From Halobacteriovorax sp. (GTDB lineage: Bacteria; Bdellovibrionota; Bacteriovoracia; Bacteriovoracales; Bacteriovoracaceae), in NCBI GenBank assembly GCA_002720865.1, contig PBIO01000014.1, positions 434,001 to 498,000 of the forward strand: 64,000 bases of DNA, in the 5' to 3' direction. A program made the position numbers and the translations under genes. Under the pieces are notes generated by a model. The model was not told the DNA's origin, did not search any database, and was given only the letters and a program-made list of their open reading frames with translations. Shown here in pieces: positions 1-7,609 of this stretch. Position 1 is the stretch's first letter. Each line of letters begins with the position of its first letter.

Positions 1-70
1 TTTCCATGCCTCTATATAGACTGATTGTGTCAAATGGGCCAATTTATTTCACCCATGATAGCTCTTAGAC

Positions 71-532
71 ATGATTTTACCTGTTTCTATAGTTATGTTC
101 GTAAAAGATATTGGGCCTGATGGCCTAAGTCTTTGGATGCAGGAAAGGATTGAAGAGGATAAGTCTTCAGAACTTCATGGGATGATGGAATTTCCAGGTG
201 GAAAAATAGAAAACGGTGAATCCAGCGAAGAGGCCGCAAGGCGAGAAGTCGAAGAAGAAGTAGGGATAACTGTTAAAGATTATTTGCCTATTTTTAAAAG
301 ACATTCTTATACAAGAAAAGATAAAACCATATTACTTCATGTTCATTTTTCAAATGTTGAAGACTTACCCTTAGATAAGGGAGAGTGGTTTTCACTAAAA
401 TATGAAACTAAATCCGAGCATTTGAAGGGAAAGATTCCTGCGGTAAATCATGAGTTCATAGATTTATTTTTGGGGTATATAAAAAAGCAAAGGGAAGCAG
501 AGTTTTTGGAGAGGTTATGGCAGAGATCTTAA
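71..532 (+). CDS. NUDIX hydrolase (MutT-like)
   Basis: NUDIX pyrophosphohydrolase that probably cleaves a nucleoside diphosphate derivative, possibly an oxidised dNTP. The box is complete at residues 44-66: G44, E50, then R58-E59-V60 and E62-E63-V64-G65-I66, fitting GX5EX7REUXEEXGU, with the usual MEFPGG lead-in. At 153 residues it is a single-domain enzyme; the C-terminal 20 residues are extra and basic. The start at 71 is the first ATG after an in-frame gap; its ribosome-binding site is weak. It overlaps the next gene by 16 bases, so the two are probably co-transcribed. The exact substrate cannot be read from sequence. Confidence 0.85.
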   Translation: MILPVSIVMFVKDIGPDGLSLWMQERIEEDKSSELHGMMEFPGGKIENGESSEEAARREVEEEVGITVKDYLPIFKRHSYTRKDKTILLHVHFSNVEDLPLDKGEWFSLKYETKSEHLKGKIPAVNHEFIDLFLGYIKKQREAEFLERLWQRS

Positions 533-1284
533 TGGTCACAGAGATTTTTCTTTTGTCGCTGGCATTTGGAGTAAGTCTTTTTACTCCCATTGCAAATTCA
601 AAGTTAACCGGAAATGGCTTTGTTAAACTAATTATAACTGTTGCCTTAGTTCCACTCTTCTTATCAACACTTTTAAATCTAAGATATGCTAGTCTGACTT
701 CATTCCCTTCTATTCTTCATTATATCCCGATGGTCTGCATGGTCCTCGTAAGATTTTTCCACGAAGATGAAAAATCAATTCTTATGTGGATTCTTTATGC
801 CGTTCAAAATATTTGTTTGTTGGTTTTATTCTTTATTACTTTTAATCACCACTGGCCGACCTTTTTATACTTTATGTCGAGCATGGGGCTCCTTGGGATA
901 ATTACTTATGCCATGGTCTTAGGCCATTATTATTTGGTGGTACCAAAACTTACAGTTAGACCTCTTCAAATTGCCAATATTATTCTTTGGGTAATTATCA
1001 GCATTAAGATTGCTCAAGCAGGAATCTTTGTTTTTGATAATCTTGACTTCTATGAAGCGGGAACAATGAAGGGGGCTGGCTATAGCTTTAATTGGCTTAT
1101 GCTTCTTATGAGAGCTGGCTGGGGTTATCTTGTTATTGGGGTCATGTCGATTTTTAATTGGAAGCTCTTGAAATTACGTTCAACACAAAGTGCTACAGGA
1201 ATGCTTTACGCAATGACATTTTTTGTTATTATAGGCGAGCTCTGCGCGCAATATATGTACTTTGGCTATGGGATGTTCCTATGA
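517..1284 (+). CDS. Multipass membrane protein of unknown function
   Basis: Highly hydrophobic 255-residue protein with about seven or eight predicted membrane-spanning stretches and short loops; no signal peptide cleavage site or enzymatic motif is apparent. It starts inside the 3' end of the NUDIX gene, with GGAGAGG just upstream, and its stop overlaps the ATG of the following zinc-ribbon membrane protein. The three genes therefore look translationally coupled. An alternative in-frame ATG lies at 532. I do not recognise the family; function unknown. Confidence 0.7.
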   Translation: MAEILMVTEIFLLSLAFGVSLFTPIANSKLTGNGFVKLIITVALVPLFLSTLLNLRYASLTSFPSILHYIPMVCMVLVRFFHEDEKSILMWILYAVQNICLLVLFFITFNHHWPTFLYFMSSMGLLGIITYAMVLGHYYLVVPKLTVRPLQIANIILWVIISIKIAQAGIFVFDNLDFYEAGTMKGAGYSFNWLMLLMRAGWGYLVIGVMSIFNWKLLKLRSTQSATGMLYAMTFFVIIGELCAQYMYFGYGMFL

Positions 1285-1736
1285 TGACTGTTGAAATTAC
1301 TTGCCCTGAATGTGGCTCCGGAATAAATATTTATCCATCTCTTGATGCAAAAGTTGCTGATTGCGATGTTTGCCAAACAAAAGTACCTACAAAATTCACA
1401 GCTGATCATATGGAATCAAATCTTTGTGATTGCCCTGTTTGTGAGAGAAAAGATTTTTATCAGCAAAAAGATTTTAGTCGTAAGATCGGCGTGGCGCTTT
1501 TTGTGATCGCGGCCTGTTTTGTGCCTTGGACGTATGGAATATCCTTAATTATTTTATGGTTAGTAGACCTCTTTCTTTTTAGGAAGATACCAAACGTTGC
1601 CATATGCTATAAATGCCATACAAATTTCAGAGGCTTGGCCAATTTAGCTGCCATTCCTCCCTATAATCATGAGATGAACGATCGAATCGTTTACTCGGAT
1701 CATGACTTTAAAGGTAAGCCTCTAGAGCACCACTAA
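1281..1736 (+). CDS. Zinc-ribbon membrane protein
   Basis: Protein of 151 residues with three Cys pairs typical of zinc ribbons (CPECG and CDVC near the N terminus, then CPVC, and CYKCH near the C terminus) around one long hydrophobic stretch that could form two membrane helices. The reading frame is open further upstream, but the ATG at 1281 overlaps the TGA of the upstream membrane gene (ATGATGA), the usual coupled arrangement, so I prefer it. In some bacteria related Cys-rich proteins are PqiA-like; similarity here is only in layout. Function unknown. Confidence 0.65.
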   Translation: MMTVEITCPECGSGINIYPSLDAKVADCDVCQTKVPTKFTADHMESNLCDCPVCERKDFYQQKDFSRKIGVALFVIAACFVPWTYGISLIILWLVDLFLFRKIPNVAICYKCHTNFRGLANLAAIPPYNHEMNDRIVYSDHDFKGKPLEHH

Positions 1737-1948
1737 ACATTTGTAATTACTGCTATTTGGACTTTACTTTCGAATCGGAGTAAAATATAAGATGCATCCG
1801 CTTTAGTTTTAAACAAAAAGAACTTAGTGGTGATGTTAACTATACAAGGTAGGACCGAAATAAAAGTTCCGCTATTCAAGGGCCTCTTTCAAGAGATTGT
1901 TATGCCCGCCAATAATCCCCAAAAATTCTTGGTTGCTATGAGGTTCAA

Positions 1949-3298
1949 TTGGATCCAGTAACTAGCTATTATGAAATTGGAGCACTAGTGTTTTGCCTCT
2001 TTGCTTCTGGCTTTTTTTCCGGCTCTGAAGCGGTTCTAATGTCTATTGGTGTTGATAGAGCGAAACAATTAATTGAAGAAGATGGCTCTAGAGGAAAAGC
2101 CTTTAAATTCATGGTTGAAAAACCTAATGAGCTTCTCGCCACAATCCTAGTGGGAAATAACGTCGTCAATATTTTAGCAGCTTCACTTAATACGGCCATG
2201 GCCTCTCGCTACTTTGAAGACGATGCCATATCAATTTCAGTTGGTGTTACTACCATTGCAATTCTAATATTTGGTGAAATTATTCCTAAAACTTTCGCAA
2301 GAACTCACGCGGAAACACTTTCGTATCCTATCATTAAGATCCTTCAGTTTTGTTATATCCTGACTTACCCAATTATTCATACGATGGTTTGGATCATTGA
2401 GACAGTACTCGGGAAGAATGCTCAAATCTCAGGTCGAATGATCACTCAAAATGATTTTGAGTATATGCTTGATAAAGCAGAGAAAGAAAATACCATGGAT
2501 GCTAAGCAAATTGATATGCTTAACAATATCCTCGAATTTCCTACCATTAAAGTTAAAGATATTATGATTCCTCGCCTTGAGATTAAATTTATTAGGGCAG
2601 ATTGGAATTTCCATAAAGTAATCGATGCCGTAGAGCAGGCTGCCCACAGTAGATATCCAGTTTGTGAAGGAGAGTTAGACAATACAATCGGCTTTCTTCA
2701 TATTAAAGATTTGGCTTTTGTGCGTGGGGAAATGAAAGGTAAGTTTGATCTAAAGAAAATCTTAAAAGATCCTTTCTTTGTTTATGAGCATATGAAAATT
2801 TCAGCCGTATTTGACCATATGAACAGAAAGAAAGTTCACCTGGCCATGGTTAAAGATGAGACTGGCATGATAGTCGGGATTATTACCTTGGAAGATATTA
2901 TTGAAGAAATTCTTGGGGAAATTCAAGATGAGCATGATGAAGAAATTGCAGAAGTTCTAGAAGAGTATCAAGAAGCAGACCTTGAAGAAGGTATCTTTGT
3001 TGATGGTACGATCTCACTTAGAGAACTTTATAATGATTACGATATTAAAATTCCTTTGAATGATAACTACTCAACTCTGGCCGGTTTTATCCTTGATATG
3101 CTTGGAAATAACTTTCCTGAAGGTGGACAAATTATTGTTTGGGAAGGATTTAGTTTTGAGCTTTCAAAAGTTGAAGACTATGAAATCAGGCAGATTCGAA
3201 TTCGAGATGTGGACGGGGAAAAACATTTATTCTCTAAGAAGGAAGCTAACGAAGCTGACGAAGAAACCATTGACGTAGAGTCACCAGTTGAAAGTTAA
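1949..3298 (+). CDS. CorC/HlyC-family CNNM + CBS-pair membrane protein
   Basis: Inner-membrane protein of the CNNM/CorC/TlyC family, implicated in divalent cation (Mg/Co) transport or resistance. Order: DUF21/CNNM transmembrane domain about residues 8-185, including the FGEIIPKT motif at 108-115; a CBS pair about 205-330, with the conserved DIMIPR at 204-209; and a C-terminal CorC_HlyC domain about 350-425 ahead of an acidic tail. Length is normal. The start is TTG, preceded by GAGG; there is no ATG in this frame after the upstream stop at 1913-1915. The 212-base gap before it contains no gene that I can see. Confidence 0.88.
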   Translation: MDPVTSYYEIGALVFCLFASGFFSGSEAVLMSIGVDRAKQLIEEDGSRGKAFKFMVEKPNELLATILVGNNVVNILAASLNTAMASRYFEDDAISISVGVTTIAILIFGEIIPKTFARTHAETLSYPIIKILQFCYILTYPIIHTMVWIIETVLGKNAQISGRMITQNDFEYMLDKAEKENTMDAKQIDMLNNILEFPTIKVKDIMIPRLEIKFIRADWNFHKVIDAVEQAAHSRYPVCEGELDNTIGFLHIKDLAFVRGEMKGKFDLKKILKDPFFVYEHMKISAVFDHMNRKKVHLAMVKDETGMIVGIITLEDIIEEILGEIQDEHDEEIAEVLEEYQEADLEEGIFVDGTISLRELYNDYDIKIPLNDNYSTLAGFILDMLGNNFPEGGQIIVWEGFSFELSKVEDYEIRQIRIRDVDGEKHLFSKKEANEADEETIDVESPVES

Positions 3299-3299
3299 A

Positions 3300-3641
3300 T
3301 TATTTTATTGGTCTAAAAGAAACGTTCCCGTCATTGATTAATCTAGTTCTACAGGAAAGCCTAATCTCTTTTCCGGTAATAAATTCCTCGCCATAACGTT
3401 CGATCATCTCTTCTTTAAGAGCATCAATGGTATTTTGCTCTATTAAGCTAGGCGGTTTTAAAAGCTCAGAGCCTTCAATGACCTCTATTCTGCAGGAACC
3501 ACAAGATCCGGCTAGACAGCCATGGGGAAGTTTTATTCCTTTTTGCTCGCATTCATCAAAAATGGTCTGGTTTAGCTCAACTTCAAGCTCTTGAATTTCT
3601 TCAGGCTTGTCTGGATTTAAGCTTATTGACACGCTGGGCAT
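3300..3641 (-). CDS. 2Fe-2S ferredoxin
   Basis: Plant-type [2Fe-2S] ferredoxin of 113 residues, an electron carrier in the cytoplasm. The cluster ligands are visible as C42, C47, C50 and C97 (CX4CX2C then a distant Cys). The stretch between C50 and C97 is longer than in minimal ferredoxins and resembles the adrenodoxin/VanB-type fold only loosely. It is convergent with the CorC-like gene, whose stop lies one base away, and divergent from leucine dehydrogenase. Its redox partner is not evident from the neighbourhood. Confidence 0.85.
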   Translation of the reverse strand: MPSVSISLNPDKPEEIQELEVELNQTIFDECEQKGIKLPHGCLAGSCGSCRIEVIEGSELLKPPSLIEQNTIDALKEEMIERYGEEFITGKEIRLSCRTRLINDGNVSFRPIK

Positions 3642-3768
3642 ACGGTTTTTGTCCTACAGGTTTTAATATTCGTCCAATTCTAGCCTAGGACCCAAATAAA
3701 GTCTTTTATTTTCGGGACTTAGGATTATTTTTGGGCACTATCAAAAAATTCCCTATTAAGGAGAACGC

Positions 3769-4887
3769 ATGCTTAGTTTTGAAACACTTTATTCTGAAGG
3801 TCATGAAGAAGTAGTCTTTTTCTCAGACCCAACTTGTAATCTTAAGGCCATCGTGGCGATTCACGATACAACTTTAGGACCAGCTCTTGGCGGTACTAGA
3901 CTATGGTCTTATAAGTCTGAAGAGGAAGCTTTAACCGACGTGTTAAGACTTTCTAAAGGCATGACTTATAAAGCAGCTGTTTCAGGATTAAATCTAGGTG
4001 GAGGAAAGGCCGTTATTATTGGTGATCCAAATAAAGATAAGTCAGAAGCACTTTTTAGAAGCTACGGTCGTTTTTTAGAATCTCTTAACGGAAGATATAT
4101 TACGGCTGAAGATGTAAATATCAGTGTTGAAGATATTGAGCATATCTTTACTGAAACAAGTAATGTCTGCGGTGTTGCTAAAATTCATGGTGGTTCAGGT
4201 AATCCATCTCCTTGGACAGCGAGAGGAGTTTTTAGAGGAATCGAAGCTTCTTGTTTAAAAGTTTACGGTGATCGTTCAGTTAGAGGAAAAACGGTAGCTC
4301 TTCAAGGTGCCGGATCTGTTGGACGCCATTTAGGTGAACTCCTTTATCAAGGTGGGGCAAAGGTAATCTTCACAGATATTAATGAAAGAAATATTGAACT
4401 TTTTAAAGAAGCTGTTCCAGATGCAAAATTTGTTGGAGTTGAAGAAATTTACGATGTTGATTGTGATATTTATTCTCCATGTGCTTTAGGGGCTACTGTT
4501 AATGACGACACCATCGATAGATTAAAATGTAAGATCGTTGCAGGAGCTGCTAACAACCAACTAGCTGAAAGTAGACACGGGCAAATTTTAAAAGATAAAG
4601 GTATTCTATATGCTCCAGATTATTTAATTAATGCTGGTGGATTGATGAATGTTTCAATTGAATTTGAAGGCTGGTCAGACTCAAAAGCCACAAGAATGGT
4701 TGATACTATTTTTGATACCACTCTTAAAATCTTTGAAATTTCTGAAGAGCAAAATATACCTGTAAATCAGGCCACGGATGTACTGGCTGAAAGTAGAATT
4801 GAGGCTATTAAAAAGATCCAGGGTAAATTTCTTGGTCAGAACAATAGTCACCGTTTTCCTGGTAGAAAAGGTGCCCATTTAAGATAA
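3769..4887 (+). CDS. Leucine dehydrogenase (Glu/Leu/Phe/Val dehydrogenase family)
   Basis: NAD-dependent oxidative deamination of leucine and other branched-chain amino acids to 2-oxoacids. The substrate-binding and catalytic lysines sit at K68 and K80, the latter in the Gly-rich GLNLGGGK motif, the same numbering as in Bacillus leucine dehydrogenase. The Rossmann fingerprint is G180-A-G182-S-V-G185. Length (372) fits the family. A good AAGGAGA ribosome-binding site precedes the ATG. A factor-independent terminator follows. The branched-chain 2-oxoacid dehydrogenase E1 about 2.7 kb downstream would take its products. Valine dehydrogenase activity is an alternative. Confidence 0.9.
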   Translation: MLSFETLYSEGHEEVVFFSDPTCNLKAIVAIHDTTLGPALGGTRLWSYKSEEEALTDVLRLSKGMTYKAAVSGLNLGGGKAVIIGDPNKDKSEALFRSYGRFLESLNGRYITAEDVNISVEDIEHIFTETSNVCGVAKIHGGSGNPSPWTARGVFRGIEASCLKVYGDRSVRGKTVALQGAGSVGRHLGELLYQGGAKVIFTDINERNIELFKEAVPDAKFVGVEEIYDVDCDIYSPCALGATVNDDTIDRLKCKIVAGAANNQLAESRHGQILKDKGILYAPDYLINAGGLMNVSIEFEGWSDSKATRMVDTIFDTTLKIFEISEEQNIPVNQATDVLAESRIEAIKKIQGKFLGQNNSHRFPGRKGAHLR

Positions 4888-4915
4888 AAACAGACTAAAT
4901 AGCTGTGATTACATA

Positions 4916-4945
4916 AGCCCGACCTTTATGGTTGGGCTTTTTTTT
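4916..4945 (+). terminator. Rho-independent terminator after leucine dehydrogenase
   Basis: Stem of AGCCCgACC (4916-4924) with GGTtGGGCT (4930-4938), a five-base loop, then a run of eight T residues. It lies 28 bases after the leucine dehydrogenase stop. Confidence 0.85.
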
Positions 4946-4975
4946 GGAAAACTCTGCAACCTATTATCTCGCGAT

Positions 4976-6109
4976 GTGAAAAACTATAATAAGAGGGTGA
5001 AACTTATAAGGTTTTTACATGTACTAGGACCCCTTTTTCTGATCATACTTTCAGGAAATTCTATGGCCATTACTTTCAGTGATGCGGTTTTTCCTGAGCT
5101 AGCTACTTCCGGAAGAGCCTTGGCCATGGGTAATGCTTTTATTGCTAGGGTCGATGATAGCTCTGCCGTTTTTTATAATCCGGCCGGACTTGGTACAGTT
5201 AGATATGGGCATTTTCACTTTTCCAATTTTCATTTAGAAACTAATAGAGGCTGGATGAATATAGGAACCGGAGGAGGTCTTACTGACGCCAGTTCAAACT
5301 TCACCAAAAGTATTTCATTAGATGGACAAAGAGAGCTTTTAAATAAACCTGGAAGTTATGGGAAGCTTGCTTACACACGTTTTCATTTACTTCCAAATTT
5401 TACCACCAGATATTTTAGTGCAGGCTATCTTTTATCCAAGCAAACATTAGCAACCATTCAAAGTGAGACAAGTGAGTTTGAATATGCTCAAAGGCTTGAT
5501 CATGGTCCTTACGCAGCTTTTAATATAAGCGCCCTTGGGGGAATCTTTAAAGTTGGATTTTCCGCAGCTTTTATTAATAGAAATGAAGCTATTGGTTCTG
5601 CAGATAAAGATACAACTTTAGAACTTGGTGACAATGATAAAAATAAAGGCTCGGCCATCATTATAACGGGTGGAACAAGACTTACATTACCTGTTACGTT
5701 TCTTCCTACTTTTGCAGCGACACTTCATAATGCTGGTTCTCAAAGATTCTCCCAGTCTGGTGGCGGTGGAAGACCAACTAAAATTAGACAGACGGTAGAT
5801 CTAGGTTTTTCTATTACTCCTCAAATAGGAAAATCACTTAGGCTTCATTTAGAAACAAACTATAAAGATTTCTTTGATAAATATGGCGCTTCCACGGCCA
5901 GAAGGATTACCTTTGGTTCAGAGTTTGACTTTAGTAGAACCTTCTTTTTAAGATTTGGCTGGGGAGATGGGTTCGGCTCATTTGGACTTGGGCTTAGGAC
6001 GAGAAAACTTGAATTTGATCTCACCACATACGCTGTTGATACTTCAGGTTCATCCTTTAGAGGAATAGAGGATAGAAGGTTCTCATTGACGCTCTCAAGC
6101 GGCTTTTAG
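4976..6109 (+). CDS. FadL/OMPP1-like outer membrane beta-barrel protein
   Basis: Predicted outer-membrane barrel of the FadL/OMPP1 or UPF0164 type, possibly for hydrophobic compound uptake. A signal peptide ends at a GNSMA cleavage site. It is followed by the hallmark N-terminal pattern of small residues with GRALAMGNAF and DDSSAVFYNPAGLG, and many alternating amphipathic strands to a C-terminal SGF (terminal Phe, typical of barrel insertion). The frame is open from 4928, but that ATG is inside the preceding terminator stem. The GTG at 4976 or GTG at 4997 gives a normal signal peptide, so I chose 4976. Transport substrate unknown. Confidence 0.75.
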   Translation: MKNYNKRVKLIRFLHVLGPLFLIILSGNSMAITFSDAVFPELATSGRALAMGNAFIARVDDSSAVFYNPAGLGTVRYGHFHFSNFHLETNRGWMNIGTGGGLTDASSNFTKSISLDGQRELLNKPGSYGKLAYTRFHLLPNFTTRYFSAGYLLSKQTLATIQSETSEFEYAQRLDHGPYAAFNISALGGIFKVGFSAAFINRNEAIGSADKDTTLELGDNDKNKGSAIIITGGTRLTLPVTFLPTFAATLHNAGSQRFSQSGGGGRPTKIRQTVDLGFSITPQIGKSLRLHLETNYKDFFDKYGASTARRITFGSEFDFSRTFFLRFGWGDGFGSFGLGLRTRKLEFDLTTYAVDTSGSSFRGIEDRRFSLTLSSGF

Positions 6110-6217
6110 TATAACGCGACGGGCAATCTGTAATAATTTCAATTCAGTTAACGAACGTATGACGAACTTGCTAGAGATTTCACATCTTTAAATAATAAAA
6201 GGCGTGGGGTCTAAAAG

Positions 6218-7480
6218 ATGCAATCATCACTGGCTAAAATTTTAATCATTTTCTTATTTCCAATTATCTCTTTTGCTTCGGTTTGGGAGACAACGAACTA
6301 TTGGGACCAGGAATGGGAAAGCAAATTCTCTGACTGGATGAAGCTAGAGGTTTCAAGAGATATTTTTAAGAACCCTCAGAGTAAATGGAATAATACTAAA
6401 ACGGATTGTGCTGACGCGGCCTATGCCATGAGAATAATTTTTTCTTATGAAAATGGACTACCGTTTCAAATGAAAAATCCATCAGGAGCAAGACCTGTCG
6501 ATGGTGAAGTTGCTAAGTTTCTAACCAATGAAACAAATGCCTTTGACAATTATGAGCAAGGTCCAAAAAGAGTAATCCGTTTTATTGAATACATTGGAGA
6601 TTCTGTTGGAACTGAGCATTTAGCCTATCACGATACTTATTCTACAACTGTTCAAAATATCAACGCCGGTCATATTTATATTTACCAATATGGTGGTGGA
6701 ACAAGGCATACCTATATCGTTAAAGATCGACTTTTAGATGGAAATTTAATTCTCTATTGGTCAACAGTCCCAAAGGCACCAAGGAGACTAGCTAAGAAGA
6801 AAGGGATGCCAGCAGGTTTTACTGGTAGGCCATGGGGCTTTAAAAGATTTAAGCAACCAGAATTTTATAATACGGAATACGTTTATTCTGAAGATACTGC
6901 TGCCTCTAAGGAGCAATATAAGATCTTAGAAAAAGTTGGGAAAAGAAAAGTAAACGACACTATTAAAAAAATGCTTCAGCTTGAAGAAGAGAACTTACTT
7001 ACAGGAATTCAAAAATACATTGATAATGCTTGTGAAGCTTTAAAGGATCGTGTTGAAGTTGTTCAGATCACTCAAGACTTTCTTAAAGAGAAAAGCGGAC
7101 GATGTATGAGCGAATCTGAATACAATGATTACTCAACGCCTGGTCGCGATAGCGGAATAGCTCAAACAATTTCGACTTTATTAGACTCTTGGGAGACTGT
7201 TGTTGAAACAGGTAGAACCAATGAGCTTCCTTCAAATTTAACGAAGGCTCTTAATTTCTTAAGCGGAGAAAGTAAGCATGGTGAAGAAGAGCTAACAAAG
7301 CTTTGTCAGATTAGTTTCGAGCATAAGAATAAAACCTATAAGCTTAATCTTAATGACTTCTATGAGAGATATAATAGTAAATCGCTATTTGGGCGAAGAA
7401 AGCTTTCTCCTTATCCGAATGATCCTGTGACACTTAGATGGGGACTAAAGGGCAAGAAATCCAAGTGCAAGAAGTATTAG
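6218..7480 (+). CDS. Secreted protein with possible Cys-His hydrolase fold
   Basis: Exported 420-residue protein; a signal peptide ends near residue 20 (ISFA). The first half contains KTDCADAAYAMR with C64, then an aromatic/glycine segment with H152, and GGGTRHTYIVKD with H164 and D170. This spacing recalls papain-fold NlpC/P60 or transglutaminase-like enzymes, in which a Cys heads a helix and a His lies on a strand. That is an inference, and no family is assigned. The second half is helical and charged with scattered Cys. It has its own GGCGTGGGG leader and stands alone between a porin-like gene and the BCKDH gene. Confidence 0.6.
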   Translation: MQSSLAKILIIFLFPIISFASVWETTNYWDQEWESKFSDWMKLEVSRDIFKNPQSKWNNTKTDCADAAYAMRIIFSYENGLPFQMKNPSGARPVDGEVAKFLTNETNAFDNYEQGPKRVIRFIEYIGDSVGTEHLAYHDTYSTTVQNINAGHIYIYQYGGGTRHTYIVKDRLLDGNLILYWSTVPKAPRRLAKKKGMPAGFTGRPWGFKRFKQPEFYNTEYVYSEDTAASKEQYKILEKVGKRKVNDTIKKMLQLEEENLLTGIQKYIDNACEALKDRVEVVQITQDFLKEKSGRCMSESEYNDYSTPGRDSGIAQTISTLLDSWETVVETGRTNELPSNLTKALNFLSGESKHGEEELTKLCQISFEHKNKTYKLNLNDFYERYNSKSLFGRRKLSPYPNDPVTLRWGLKGKKSKCKKY

Positions 7481-7509
7481 GGTAAAAAACCAGCTAATTT
7501 TAGTCACTT

Positions 7510-7551
7510 AGAGCCTTGTAAATATTCTGTTTCTTAGACAAACAGGGCTCT
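7510..7551 (+). other. Possible hairpin between genes
   Basis: AGAGCC (7510-7515) can pair with GGCTCT (7546-7551), with partial extension (TTGT/ACAA) inside. No T-run follows, so it is not a standard terminator. It may be a weak transcript 3' end or part of the leader of the next gene. Confidence 0.25.
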
Positions 7552-7609
7552 ATTCGATAAAGTCTCATCGAAAATTCTAATTAATTAACGCTAGGCAAGA
7601 GAGTCTTAG

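Noticed and set aside
1-70. Possible 3' end of an upstream gene (in-frame TAG at 17-19)
   Set aside because: Only five codons are visible; nothing supports it.
1158-1280. Upstream start of the zinc-ribbon membrane protein
   Set aside because: It would overlap the previous gene by 127 bases; the ATGATGA junction at 1281 is far better.
1737-1948. 6S or other small RNA in the gap before the CorC-like gene
   Set aside because: Only a short near-palindrome at 1884-1895 is seen; no known RNA pattern fits.
4928-4975. ATG at 4928 as start of the FadL-like gene
   Set aside because: It lies in the stem of the terminator after leucine dehydrogenase and spoils the signal peptide.
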